Positions 1 through 6,746 of a stretch of DNA of 10,216 nt are shown here, piece after piece. The DNA comes from an uncultured Lachnospiraceae bacterium. GTDB taxonomy: Bacteria > Bacillota > Clostridia > Lachnospirales > Lachnospiraceae. The notes under the pieces are model-generated. The model was not told the origin of the DNA, searched no databases, and saw only the letters and a list, made by a program, of their open reading frames with translations. The DNA lies in the NCBI GenBank assembly GCA_958405355.1, contig CATYEA010000052.1:1-10216 (forward strand), written 5' to 3'. The position numbers and the translations under genes were made by a program. Numbering within the stretch: the stretch's first letter is position 1; each line of letters opens with the position of its first letter.

Positions 1-56
1 AACTGAAAGAGGATTTTTTAGAAAATGCATACATACGGGAGGTATCTGCCGGATGA
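1..56 (+). CDS. 3' end of an unidentified upstream gene (partial)
   Basis: A reading frame open from the window edge (first full codon at base 3) ends at the TGA at 54-56. The visible C-terminal residues read LKEDFLENAYIREVSAG. The stop overlaps the next start codon as ATGA (53-56), the usual sign of translational coupling within an operon, which is the main reason to call it a gene end rather than chance. The fragment is too short to assign a family. It implies that the pilus cluster transcript starts outside the window and that at least one more gene belongs to it. Confidence 0.55.
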   Translation, partial: LKEDFLENAYIREVSAG

Positions 57-319
57 CAGATAAAGAATTAAGACGGCTAAGCCGAAGCGAGCTGCTGGAA
101 ATGCTCATAGCACAGATGCAGGAAAATGAAAAATTGAAGCAAAGTCTGGAGGAAGCAAATGCAGCACTTTCAAATCGTCGGATTGTTATTGAGCAGGCCG
201 GAACGATGGCAGAGGCTGCTTTGCGTTTGAATGGAGTCTTTGAAGCTGCTGATGAGGCAGCCAGACAATATCTTGAAAACATTTATTGTATTTCGGAGAA
301 AGGAAATGACGGGGAATGA
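53..319 (+). CDS. Small cytoplasmic coiled-coil protein at the head of the pilus cluster
   Basis: This 88-residue protein has no signal peptide and no membrane segment. Residues about 10-50 are charged and helical with leucine/methionine spacing typical of a short coiled coil (SELLEMLIAQMQENEKLKQS onward); residues 50-75 are Ala/Glu-rich and also look helical. The start is supported by GGGAGG at 37-42, ten bases upstream, and by the ATGA overlap with the preceding stop. Its own TGA overlaps the signal peptidase start as ATGA (316-319), so the two are probably translated together. Similar small proteins beside signal peptidase/LPXTG clusters of gut Clostridia are, to my recollection, often labelled 'DNA repair protein' without experimental basis; nothing in this sequence supports DNA repair. 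A role as a cytoplasmic partner of secretion or pilus assembly is inference from position only. Confidence 0.8.
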   Translation: MTDKELRRLSRSELLEMLIAQMQENEKLKQSLEEANAALSNRRIVIEQAGTMAEAALRLNGVFEAADEAARQYLENIYCISEKGNDGE

Positions 320-906
320 AAGGGAAGTATCAGGAATCGTGTGAGCTTCCGAGTGTCGAACAGCTTCAGGAAGAATTACACAGAGAGCTGCATAATAAGC
401 GGTACTATCATGTGCTTCTCAGTACATTTTATACACTTATAGTGGTAGCCGCTGTCGCAGTGTTGGTCGCTGTACTTCTTTTGCCGGTTCTGCAGATCTA
501 TGGCAGTTCCATGAATCCGACCTTGACAGAAGGCGATATCGTGGTTTCTGTTAAAGGGACAGAATTTGAGGCCGGAGATCTGGTGAGTTTTTATGTCGGA
601 AATAAGCTTTTAGTAAAGCGTTATATTGCCGGCCCCGGCCAATGGGTGAATATCGATATGGATGGAAATGTGTATGTGGATAATGTACTGTTGGATGAGC
701 CTTATCTGACGGAAAAGGCGTTGGGCGAGTGTGATATCGGATTACCATATCAGGTGCCTGATGGAAGGATATTTGTTTTGGGAGATCATCGTTCCACTTC
801 GGTGGATTCCCGAAGCACCTCTGTTGGCTGTGTAGCTGACGAACAAATCGTAGGAAAAATCGTATTCCGGATCTGGCCGTTGAGCGGCTTCGGAACAGTG
901 AAATAG
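316..906 (+). CDS. lepB: Signal peptidase I (S26 family), pilus-cluster dedicated
   Basis: This 196-residue membrane protease should remove signal peptides from Sec-exported precursors on the outer face of the membrane. A cytoplasmic, charged N-terminal stretch of about 32 residues precedes one transmembrane helix (about 33-57). The catalytic serine is Ser65 in YGSSMNPTL and the general-base lysine is Lys101 in LLVKRYIAGPGQ. The conserved box GDHRSTSVDSR lies at 156-166, and GKIVFRIWPL near the C-terminus is also typical. The Ser/Lys dyad marks a bacterial (P-type) enzyme, not the Ser/His SipW type. Streptococcal pilus islands carry a related SipA/LepA protein needed for pilus assembly, some versions of which lack catalytic residues; here the dyad is intact. 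The gene overlaps the upstream small gene by 4 bases and is followed 19 bases later by the LPETG surface protein, so a role in maturing the pilus proteins is a reasonable inference. Confidence 0.93.
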   Translation: MKGKYQESCELPSVEQLQEELHRELHNKRYYHVLLSTFYTLIVVAAVAVLVAVLLLPVLQIYGSSMNPTLTEGDIVVSVKGTEFEAGDLVSFYVGNKLLVKRYIAGPGQWVNIDMDGNVYVDNVLLDEPYLTEKALGECDIGLPYQVPDGRIFVLGDHRSTSVDSRSTSVGCVADEQIVGKIVFRIWPLSGFGTVK

Positions 907-929
907 AAAGGCTGGTGATGATTAAATGA
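907..929 (+). promoter_or_regulatory. Ribosome site with a three-codon mini-ORF overlapping the next start
   Basis: The only purine-rich ribosome site before the 1111-residue gene (AAAGG at 907-911) lies 14 bases from its ATG at 926 but only 6 bases from another ATG at 918. That earlier ATG opens a three-codon frame (Met-Ile-Lys) whose TGA (927-929) overlaps the real start codon as ATGA. The large protein has a proper signal peptide only from 926. The mini-ORF may therefore load ribosomes that reinitiate at 926, or it may be chance. Confidence 0.35.
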
Positions 930-3900
930 AAAAAGAATGGCGGATGATAGTGGCTTTTTTGTCGGCTTTAGTGGTATTCTGTACGACTTATGCTTTGATT
1001 TTGCCTGCCATTACATTGGAAAAGAAGGAGAGAGAGTTGGCCTGTCCGCTCAGCATCCATCAGCATACGGAAGGATGTTATCAAGAGGTTTCTACAGCGT
1101 CGGGAGGTACAGAAAGGGTATTGACCTGCGGCCTGGCGGATTATGTTGTTCATGTACATAACGAGGATTGTGTGGACTCCGATGGTAATCTGGTATGCAA
1201 GCTGCCGCAGATCGAAGCGCATCATCATAGCGACTCCTGCTATGAAGCCCATCAGGTCTTAGTGTGCAGTGAAACGGAAAATGAAGGCCACGTTCATGGG
1301 CCGGATTGCTATATCCGGGAACAGGGCGAATTGATCTGTGAGGATACAAGTGAGGAACATGTGCATACGGATGAGTGTTATAACTGGACGGAGACCTTGA
1401 CTTGTGGTATGGAAGAGGGTCAGGGAGCCCATCAGCATACGGATGGCTGTTATCAGACCGAAAATGTACTGACCTGTGGAAAGCAGGAACTGCATACACA
1501 TTCGGCGTCCTGCTATGATGAGAATGGTGCACGTGTTTGCGGCTTGCTGGAATTGACTGAGCATGTGCACAGTGATGGCTGTTATCAGACAGTGGAAAGC
1601 TCTGAGAGTGAGAGCTCTAAGGATGCAAACGCTGAGAGCAAAGAATCTGAGGATACAAATGCTGAGAGTGAAGAAGACAGTATACAGCCGATGAGCGAAA
1701 CGGAGACGAATCCAAGACGTTTGATGGAATATGCAAAGGAGACCGGTAACGGACAAGTTGTTATCACGGTTTCAAAAGGCGATGAAGTTGTAGAGCAAGA
1801 TCCTGTTACAAAAGAGTATGTGATTTTCGCCGGTGAGACATACAATGTCGATGTTGCCTATTCTGGTGTGAAGATCGACCCCGGCAAATACTATGTCACG
1901 TTTACTTCTGTTTCGAATATTAGTTTGGATCAGGAGGGAACGCTGCGGCTCAAAGCAAATAATGAAGAAATAGCAGACGTGGGCAGATGGTATTTTCAGC
2001 CGAACGAGGATGGAACGGTCTGGCTGATATTTGATATCAACGAGAATATAAAGAGTTACTCGAATATTGATCTGATTGCCGATGTAGTATGTCAATTTGA
2101 TTATACAGACCAACCGTTGGATTTTGACGGTAACATCAAATACGTTGTGAAATACAATGAGAGCAGTTCAAAGACTGAGGTGAACAAGTGGGCAAGAAGT
2201 ACGCAGGATCAGCCGGGTAAGATTAAGTGGGGGACGGAAATCTATGGGAATTCACAGTCTAAAATCATTGGAAACACTCTGACAGATACGATCACAGGCG
2301 GAAATCATTACTATACGGAAGATGATATGAGGCAGGGGATTGCATTTGAGGCCACGCATTATGATGGGAATTTCGATGACGAGAACGTCGGAAAAGAAAG
2401 TCATTATTGGACGGTGACACAGGATACACAAGGCCTTACATGGACACGCGACGGTTGGAGTTATGTTATGCCGGAAACAATCGAATGTACATCCTGTGGA
2501 AAAACGGTTACCCTGGGCAATGATAATTGGCTGTATTCTTTCACCTATACAAGCACTATGGAAGAATCGGACGAAGATTATGGGAATAAGGCGTCTATCG
2601 ATGGTGATGAAGATACTGGGATCTTGGAGGTCAACCCATCATCAAAGAATACGGGCAAAATTAAAAAAACTGCTGAATACCAAAATCATGGAACCGATAC
2701 ACATGACGATGACACCATTGAGTGGACGATTAAGGCGACGATTTTCGGTAAGCAGGAGGGAAAATATGATTATTGCTGGCACCTTTGGGATGTGATGAAT
2801 GTCGATGTGTCGAAAAGTACAGCACCTTGGAAGAATGATTTAAATAAGGCGACTGTAACGGCAACGATTAATGGAAACACGTTTTCGGTGCCGGAGAAAA
2901 GCGAAGCGACTGGTGAAGATCAAATTTGTTGGGAATGTGACTATTCCAGTGGAGTAGACGGAGTTTTATCGAAACAGGAAATTGTTCTATATAGTCATTG
3001 TACCTGTACAAAAGACACTTGTTCCCGGTGGGCGGATAGAGGATGCCAGGATGTAAACGGGAAGGGATTTTGCACGTGCTGGTGTTTTAAGGAAGATGTA
3101 GAGCTTACATTTACTTATACAACAGATGCCGCGGCATTGGTTGATACCTATGGCGATCAAAATGCGCAGGTCGTCAATAATGTCCAGCTGAATAATGTGT
3201 ATTTTCCAAATGGAGTGAGGTCATCTCGCAATATTGATTCGTCCAAAGCGAGTGTTCCACTATCCGGCGCTTTCTCCAAAGAGCGTACCGAGGTGCCAGA
3301 TGAGGACAATGACTATAAGGTCGAATATACGATTACGGTCAATGAGATGATGGAGCATCTAGAAAGTCTTCAGTCGATTACCATTGACGATACGATGACC
3401 TCAACGCTGGCTTTCCTGCCGGATACGCTGAAAATTTATAAAGAAAATAAGACAACATCTAAAGTATTGGTTCCGTTTGAACAATATACGTTGGCTTATC
3501 AGCCAAATGTAGAAAATGAAAAGACGGGAGAGCTAGAAAACCTGCTGAAGATAACGCTGAAGGCAGAGGCGTTGGGACCGTACAAATATACGCTGGTCTA
3601 TCAGGCCGCAGTCAGCGGTGGGAACGCACACTATACCTATAGCAACAAGGCTTCTGTTGAACTGTTTGCACAGACCTATGATGTCGGTGGTAAAGAATAC
3701 AAAGTTCCAAAAGCGGCAATCACCGGCAGTCACTACGGTGCAACGTTGTATAAATATGACAGCCACACCGGACTGCCGCTTGGCGGAGTTGAGTTTGGTT
3801 TATATGAAGAGGGAAAAACTGAACGAATACACTTATATACCACTGGCAGTGACGGTATTATTCAGGTGGAAACAGATACGACCGAGGGTAATGGGGTTTA

Positions 3901-4261
3901 TTTGGGTATCCATAAGCTATATTACCTGAAGGAGGAAAAAGCACCAGATGGGTATCAGTTGGATGGTACCAAGTATTATTTCTGGTTCTGTGATAATGAG
4001 GATTCAATATCGTGCAGCAAGTCAAACGAATTTGGAATGCCGCCATTTGATGGAAAATGTATTTATACATTTCAGGCGGATCCTGCGATATATGACATCA
4101 TGGTTTCCAATAAACCAATTCAGGACGGATACGAGCTGCCAGAGACTGGCGGATCGGGGACAACAATGTTATATATTGGCGCTTCGGTGATTATGACATC
4201 GGCAGCTATTATATTATACAAAAAAAACAAACGCAGAAAGGGGGATGCGGCATCTTCCTGA
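926..4261 (+). CDS. Large LPETG-anchored surface protein with His/Cys repeat array; probable pilus tip adhesin
   Basis: This 1111-residue secreted protein begins with a hydrophobic leader (about 7-31) ending in TTYALILPAITL. Residues 40-220 hold eight C...HxHxxxC modules. A Ser/Glu/Asp-rich linker (about 222-262) follows, then a long beta-rich region (about 265-930) with segments such as TIEWTIKATI and YKVEYTITVN that resemble repeated adhesin/isopeptide-type domains. Within it lie CxxC pairs (Cys521/524, Cys668/671) and seven Cys between 692 and 720. A SpaA/Cna-B-like domain (about 937-1060) starts with ATLYKYD (candidate bond lysine Lys943) and carries an E-box YYLKEEKAPDGY (Glu1003). The C-terminus is a full sorting signal: LPETG at 1071-1075, a hydrophobic helix, then KKNKRRK. 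Sortase should cut between Thr and Gly. Being the largest LPXTG protein in the cluster and lacking an obvious pilin motif, it fits a tip or ancillary subunit, with the His/Cys array at the distal end. The ligand is unknown. An independent wall protein is the alternative. Confidence 0.9.
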   Translation: MKKEWRMIVAFLSALVVFCTTYALILPAITLEKKERELACPLSIHQHTEGCYQEVSTASGGTERVLTCGLADYVVHVHNEDCVDSDGNLVCKLPQIEAHHHSDSCYEAHQVLVCSETENEGHVHGPDCYIREQGELICEDTSEEHVHTDECYNWTETLTCGMEEGQGAHQHTDGCYQTENVLTCGKQELHTHSASCYDENGARVCGLLELTEHVHSDGCYQTVESSESESSKDANAESKESEDTNAESEEDSIQPMSETETNPRRLMEYAKETGNGQVVITVSKGDEVVEQDPVTKEYVIFAGETYNVDVAYSGVKIDPGKYYVTFTSVSNISLDQEGTLRLKANNEEIADVGRWYFQPNEDGTVWLIFDINENIKSYSNIDLIADVVCQFDYTDQPLDFDGNIKYVVKYNESSSKTEVNKWARSTQDQPGKIKWGTEIYGNSQSKIIGNTLTDTITGGNHYYTEDDMRQGIAFEATHYDGNFDDENVGKESHYWTVTQDTQGLTWTRDGWSYVMPETIECTSCGKTVTLGNDNWLYSFTYTSTMEESDEDYGNKASIDGDEDTGILEVNPSSKNTGKIKKTAEYQNHGTDTHDDDTIEWTIKATIFGKQEGKYDYCWHLWDVMNVDVSKSTAPWKNDLNKATVTATINGNTFSVPEKSEATGEDQICWECDYSSGVDGVLSKQEIVLYSHCTCTKDTCSRWADRGCQDVNGKGFCTCWCFKEDVELTFTYTTDAAALVDTYGDQNAQVVNNVQLNNVYFPNGVRSSRNIDSSKASVPLSGAFSKERTEVPDEDNDYKVEYTITVNEMMEHLESLQSITIDDTMTSTLAFLPDTLKIYKENKTTSKVLVPFEQYTLAYQPNVENEKTGELENLLKITLKAEALGPYKYTLVYQAAVSGGNAHYTYSNKASVELFAQTYDVGGKEYKVPKAAITGSHYGATLYKYDSHTGLPLGGVEFGLYEEGKTERIHLYTTGSDGIIQVETDTTEGNGVYLGIHKLYYLKEEKAPDGYQLDGTKYYFWFCDNEDSISCSKSNEFGMPPFDGKCIYTFQADPAIYDIMVSNKPIQDGYELPETGGSGTTMLYIGASVIMTSAAIILYKKNKRRKGDAASS
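1043..1585 (+). repeat. Eight C-x(4-8)-HxH-xxx-C protein modules
   Basis: Within the large surface protein, HxHxxxC occurs at residues 45-51, 76-82, 99-105, 122-128, 145-151, 169-175, 190-196 and 213-219. Seven of the eight are followed by Tyr (HxHxxxCY). Each is preceded by another Cys, at residues 40, 68, 91, 114, 138, 160, 184 and 205, mostly in an LxC context and often LTCG. The period is mainly 21-24 residues, with a longer first unit. At DNA level the first and sixth units nearly match over the HQHTxGCYQ codons (from 1058 and from 1430), which suggests internal duplication. Each module supplies two Cys and two His, the composition of a four-ligand zinc site, but disulfide pairing is equally possible from sequence alone. 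Confidence 0.85.
1622..1681 (+). repeat. Two imperfect 30-base tandem units coding an acidic linker
   Basis: Codons 233-242 (DANAESKESE) and 243-252 (DTNAESEEDS) of the large surface protein are two imperfect copies of a 30-base unit, in a Ser/Glu/Asp-rich, probably disordered linker between the His/Cys array and the beta-rich stalk. In-frame units of this kind can change in number between strains without breaking the gene. Confidence 0.6.
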
Positions 4262-4310
4262 TGCGATGCAATAAAAAATAAAATATTAATAGTAGAAAGG
4301 AATTAAAAAT

Positions 4311-5831
4311 ATGAAGAAAAACATGAAAAGATTTATTAGTTTCTTACTAGTTTTGGTCATGGCTTTTGCCATGAGCAGTACAGTATTTGCGGAAAATGCT
4401 AACATAACTATTACGGCTTCTGATGGCAGTACACGTACCTATGACGTTTATCAGATTTTCACTGGCGATTACTCAGAAAATGATTCCGGAAAAGAAGTTC
4501 TGTCTAACGTAAAGTGGGGGCAGAATGGTACAGGTAGAGCGGGCAATGATGTCGATGAAACGGTGCTGGCTGTTTTGAAAGCAGTCAACAACAGTACGTC
4601 TGATACGGCAAAGCTGGATATAATTAAGAGTTATGTCGATTTGAACTCTGAAAAGTTTGGTACTGTTAGCGACGGAAGTTCTTTGAATGTTCCTACCGGT
4701 TATTATTTGATTAAAGACAATGGCCCTGTAGGTGATGGTGAGGCATACAGCTTGTATGTTGTAGAGGTTGTTGGTACTACCACAATTAGTCCAAAAGTTG
4801 GCAAAACAACTTCGGAAAAGAAAGTCCAGGATGTTAATGATAGTACGGGGGCTATCACTGATTGGCAGGATTCCGCGGATTATGACATCGGTGACAATGT
4901 TCCTTTCCAGTTAAAGGCTACGATCGCTCAGGATTACGCGAATTATAAGACTTATAAACTGACTTTCCACGATACAGAAGAGAAAGGCCTGACTTTTGAT
5001 CCAAAATCCGTAAAGGTTTATGTAGACGGTAATGAAATCACTACTGGATTTAAAGTTGTGACTAGTGACCTGACTGACGGCGATACCTTTGAAGTGCGCT
5101 TTGAAAATTTGAAACAGATTGAGTCTGTTCATGCTAAATCGGTCATTACTGTGGAATATGAATCTACGCTGAACACGAATGCAAACATCGGCTCCGCTGG
5201 CAACAAGAATACAATGCATATTACCTATTCCAATAATCCTAATGATGAACAGGGTGGTGAAAACGCAAAGACTCCAGATGATACAGTCATCGTATTCACC
5301 TACAAAACGGTTGTCAATAAGGTTACCGAGAATCCGGAATATGATGCAAGTAAAGATCCGGAAAAGACTGGTATAGACAGCGATGGAAACGAAAAATATA
5401 TCTCCTTGAAGGGCGCAGGATTTACCCTGTATAAGAAGAATGCTACTAGCGGTAAATATGAGCCTGTTGATAATGAGGTGAAAGGCAATGAGATGACCAC
5501 ATTCGTGTGGGAAGGTCTGGATGACGGTGATTATAAACTGGTTGAGACTACAACTCCGGCTGGTTATAACACCATTAAGGATATCGAGTTTACCATCTCC
5601 GCAGAGCATAATGACGAGACACTTACATTGACGGCATTGAGCGGTGGCAATAAATTTACTGGAAATGTTTCAACTGGTGAGGTATCTGCCGATGTTGAAA
5701 ACAAAGCCGGTGCAACTCTGCCTGAAACTGGCGGCATGGGAACAACATTGTTCTACATAGTTGGCGGCATTTTAGTGGTTGGCGCTGCAGTGCTGTTGAT
5801 CACCAAGAGACGCATGAACTCTGAAAAATAA
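4311..5831 (+). CDS. Major pilin: isopeptide-forming fimbrial protein, LPETG
   Basis: This 506-residue protein is the likely repeating subunit of the fibre. The signal peptide ends at VFA (about residue 27). An N-terminal domain (about 28-155, with YDVYQIFTGDY) is followed by ISPKVGKTTSEKK; Lys162 in the PK dipeptide is the best candidate for the pilin-motif lysine, with Lys165 as alternative. A D2-type isopeptide-forming domain follows (about 185-340, WQDSADYDIGDNVPFQL onward). A C-terminal SpaA-like domain (about 365-460) has the lysine segment FTLYKKN (Lys375/376) and E-box YKLVETTTPAGY (Glu412). The sorting signal is LPETG at 470-474, a hydrophobic helix and KRR. Length and order match the FimA/SpaA-type shafts of Gram-positive bacteria. 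The start has AGAAAGGA at 4294-4301, nine bases upstream. The AT-rich 49-base gap before it holds only a weak -10-like TAAAAT (4279-4284) without a good -35, so a private promoter is not supported. No cysteine is seen in the mature protein. Confidence 0.93.
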   Translation: MKKNMKRFISFLLVLVMAFAMSSTVFAENANITITASDGSTRTYDVYQIFTGDYSENDSGKEVLSNVKWGQNGTGRAGNDVDETVLAVLKAVNNSTSDTAKLDIIKSYVDLNSEKFGTVSDGSSLNVPTGYYLIKDNGPVGDGEAYSLYVVEVVGTTTISPKVGKTTSEKKVQDVNDSTGAITDWQDSADYDIGDNVPFQLKATIAQDYANYKTYKLTFHDTEEKGLTFDPKSVKVYVDGNEITTGFKVVTSDLTDGDTFEVRFENLKQIESVHAKSVITVEYESTLNTNANIGSAGNKNTMHITYSNNPNDEQGGENAKTPDDTVIVFTYKTVVNKVTENPEYDASKDPEKTGIDSDGNEKYISLKGAGFTLYKKNATSGKYEPVDNEVKGNEMTTFVWEGLDDGDYKLVETTTPAGYNTIKDIEFTISAEHNDETLTLTALSGGNKFTGNVSTGEVSADVENKAGATLPETGGMGTTLFYIVGGILVVGAAVLLITKRRMNSEK

Positions 5832-5854
5832 GCGATATTATTTATGAAATACGT

Positions 5855-5879
5855 CCGCTGTGACTTTTGGTCACAGCGG
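5855..5879 (+). promoter_or_regulatory. Perfect 10-bp hairpin between major pilin and sortase genes
   Basis: CCGCTGTGAC (5855-5864) and its exact complement (5870-5879) flank a 5-base loop TTTTG. There is no T-run after it: the next bases are CAAGGAG, the ribosome site of the sortase gene. So it is not a standard intrinsic terminator. Position suggests a 3' stabiliser for the pilin message, an RNA-processing site, or a structure that reduces sortase translation by lying directly against its ribosome site. The effect is inferred. Confidence 0.75.
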
Positions 5880-5894
5880 CAAGGAGAACCCTGC

Positions 5895-6734
5895 ATGAAG
5901 AAAGGTCATTTATCAACACTCATTTTAATACTGGTTTTTCTTGTAGGGCTGTCCCTGCTGCTGTACCCAACTGTAAGTGATTACTGGAATTCTCTGCACC
6001 AATCCAGAGCCATTGCCGAATATGCCGGCCAGGTGGCCGGTCTGGATGAGGACACCTATGAGCAGCTCTGGGCCGATGCAAGGGCCTATAATCAGGCGCT
6101 TTTGGCGAAGGGAGACCGCTACACATTTACAGAAGAAGAGAAGGACGAATATGAATCTTTGCTGAATGTTTCCGGCAGCGGTATCATCGGCTACATCGAG
6201 ATCAAGAAGATTAATTGTTCACTGCCCATTTACCATGGCACGGATGAGGATGTCTTACAGATTGCCGTGGGTCACATTGAGGGCAGCAGTCTTCCGACGG
6301 GCGGTGAGAGCACACATTGCGTACTTTCCGGGCATCGGGGGCTTCCAAGTGCCAGGCTGTTTACAGAGCTGGATAAGCTGATCGAGGGAGATACCTTTGT
6401 CCTGAGGATCCTGGATGAGACCCTGACCTATGAGGTAGACCAGATCCTGATCGTAGAACCCCGTGAAATCGAGGCGCTGGAGATTGAGGAAGGCAAGGAT
6501 TATTGTACCCTGGTCACTTGTACACCTTATGGGATCAACAGCCACCGTCTGCTGGTCCGCGGTCACCGGATAGATAATCCGGAGGAAGCGGCGGCGATCC
6601 GGGTCACATCCGATGCTATGCAGATCGAGCCGGTCATCGTGGCGCCGATAGTCGCTGTTCCAATGTTGCTTTTGTTATTGCTTTTGCTGCTGATAACGAC
6701 TCGCAGTAAACATAGTCATAAGGGTAAAAAATAG
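5895..6734 (+). CDS. srtC: Class C (pilin-polymerising) sortase
   Basis: This 279-residue membrane transpeptidase should cut the LPXTG signal of pilins and join the product to the lysine of the next subunit. An N-terminal helix (about 7-25) leads into an extracellular catalytic domain with His147 (LSGHRGLP), Cys209 and Arg218 in TLVTCTPYGINSHRLLVRGH, the class C signature. A second helix near the C-terminus (about 247-269, including nine consecutive Leu) and a basic tail are typical of class C and not of most other classes. The lid region (about 72-91, GDRYTFTEEEKDEYESLLN) lacks the usual DP(F/W) lid motif. I chose ATG 5895 because AAGGAG lies at 5881-5886, eight bases away, and the leader then starts MKKGHL. 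The upstream in-frame ATG at 5844 would add 17 residues encoded across the hairpin and has no ribosome site. The gene lies 63 bases after the major pilin and 12 before the LPQTG pilin. Confidence 0.93.
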   Translation: MKKGHLSTLILILVFLVGLSLLLYPTVSDYWNSLHQSRAIAEYAGQVAGLDEDTYEQLWADARAYNQALLAKGDRYTFTEEEKDEYESLLNVSGSGIIGYIEIKKINCSLPIYHGTDEDVLQIAVGHIEGSSLPTGGESTHCVLSGHRGLPSARLFTELDKLIEGDTFVLRILDETLTYEVDQILIVEPREIEALEIEEGKDYCTLVTCTPYGINSHRLLVRGHRIDNPEEAAAIRVTSDAMQIEPVIVAPIVAVPMLLLLLLLLLITTRSKHSHKGKK

Positions 6735-6746
6735 GAGGAAGATCAA

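Noticed and set aside
1092..1532. Histidine-rich 146-residue open frame on the minus strand
   Set aside because: It is a shadow of the His/Cys array, whose CAT/CAC/GTG codons give His codons in antisense frames; no ribosome site and it lies within a well-supported gene.
4262..4310. A separate promoter for the major pilin
   Set aside because: TAAAAT at 4279-4284 is a fair -10 but the bases 17 upstream match the -35 consensus poorly; AT-richness alone explains the match.
4911..5609. 232-residue open frame on the minus strand
   Set aside because: It lies wholly inside the major pilin gene, lacks a recognisable protein pattern, and is explained by pilin codon use.
5855..5880. Reading the pilin-sortase hairpin as an intrinsic terminator
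   Set aside because: No T-run follows and the downstream genes depend on read-through, so full termination is unlikely.
5844..5894. In-frame upstream ATG that would extend the class C sortase by 17 residues
   Set aside because: The extension would be encoded by the hairpin, has no ribosome site, and would put a polar Cys-containing segment before a normal leader; ATG 5895 has AAGGAG at correct distance.
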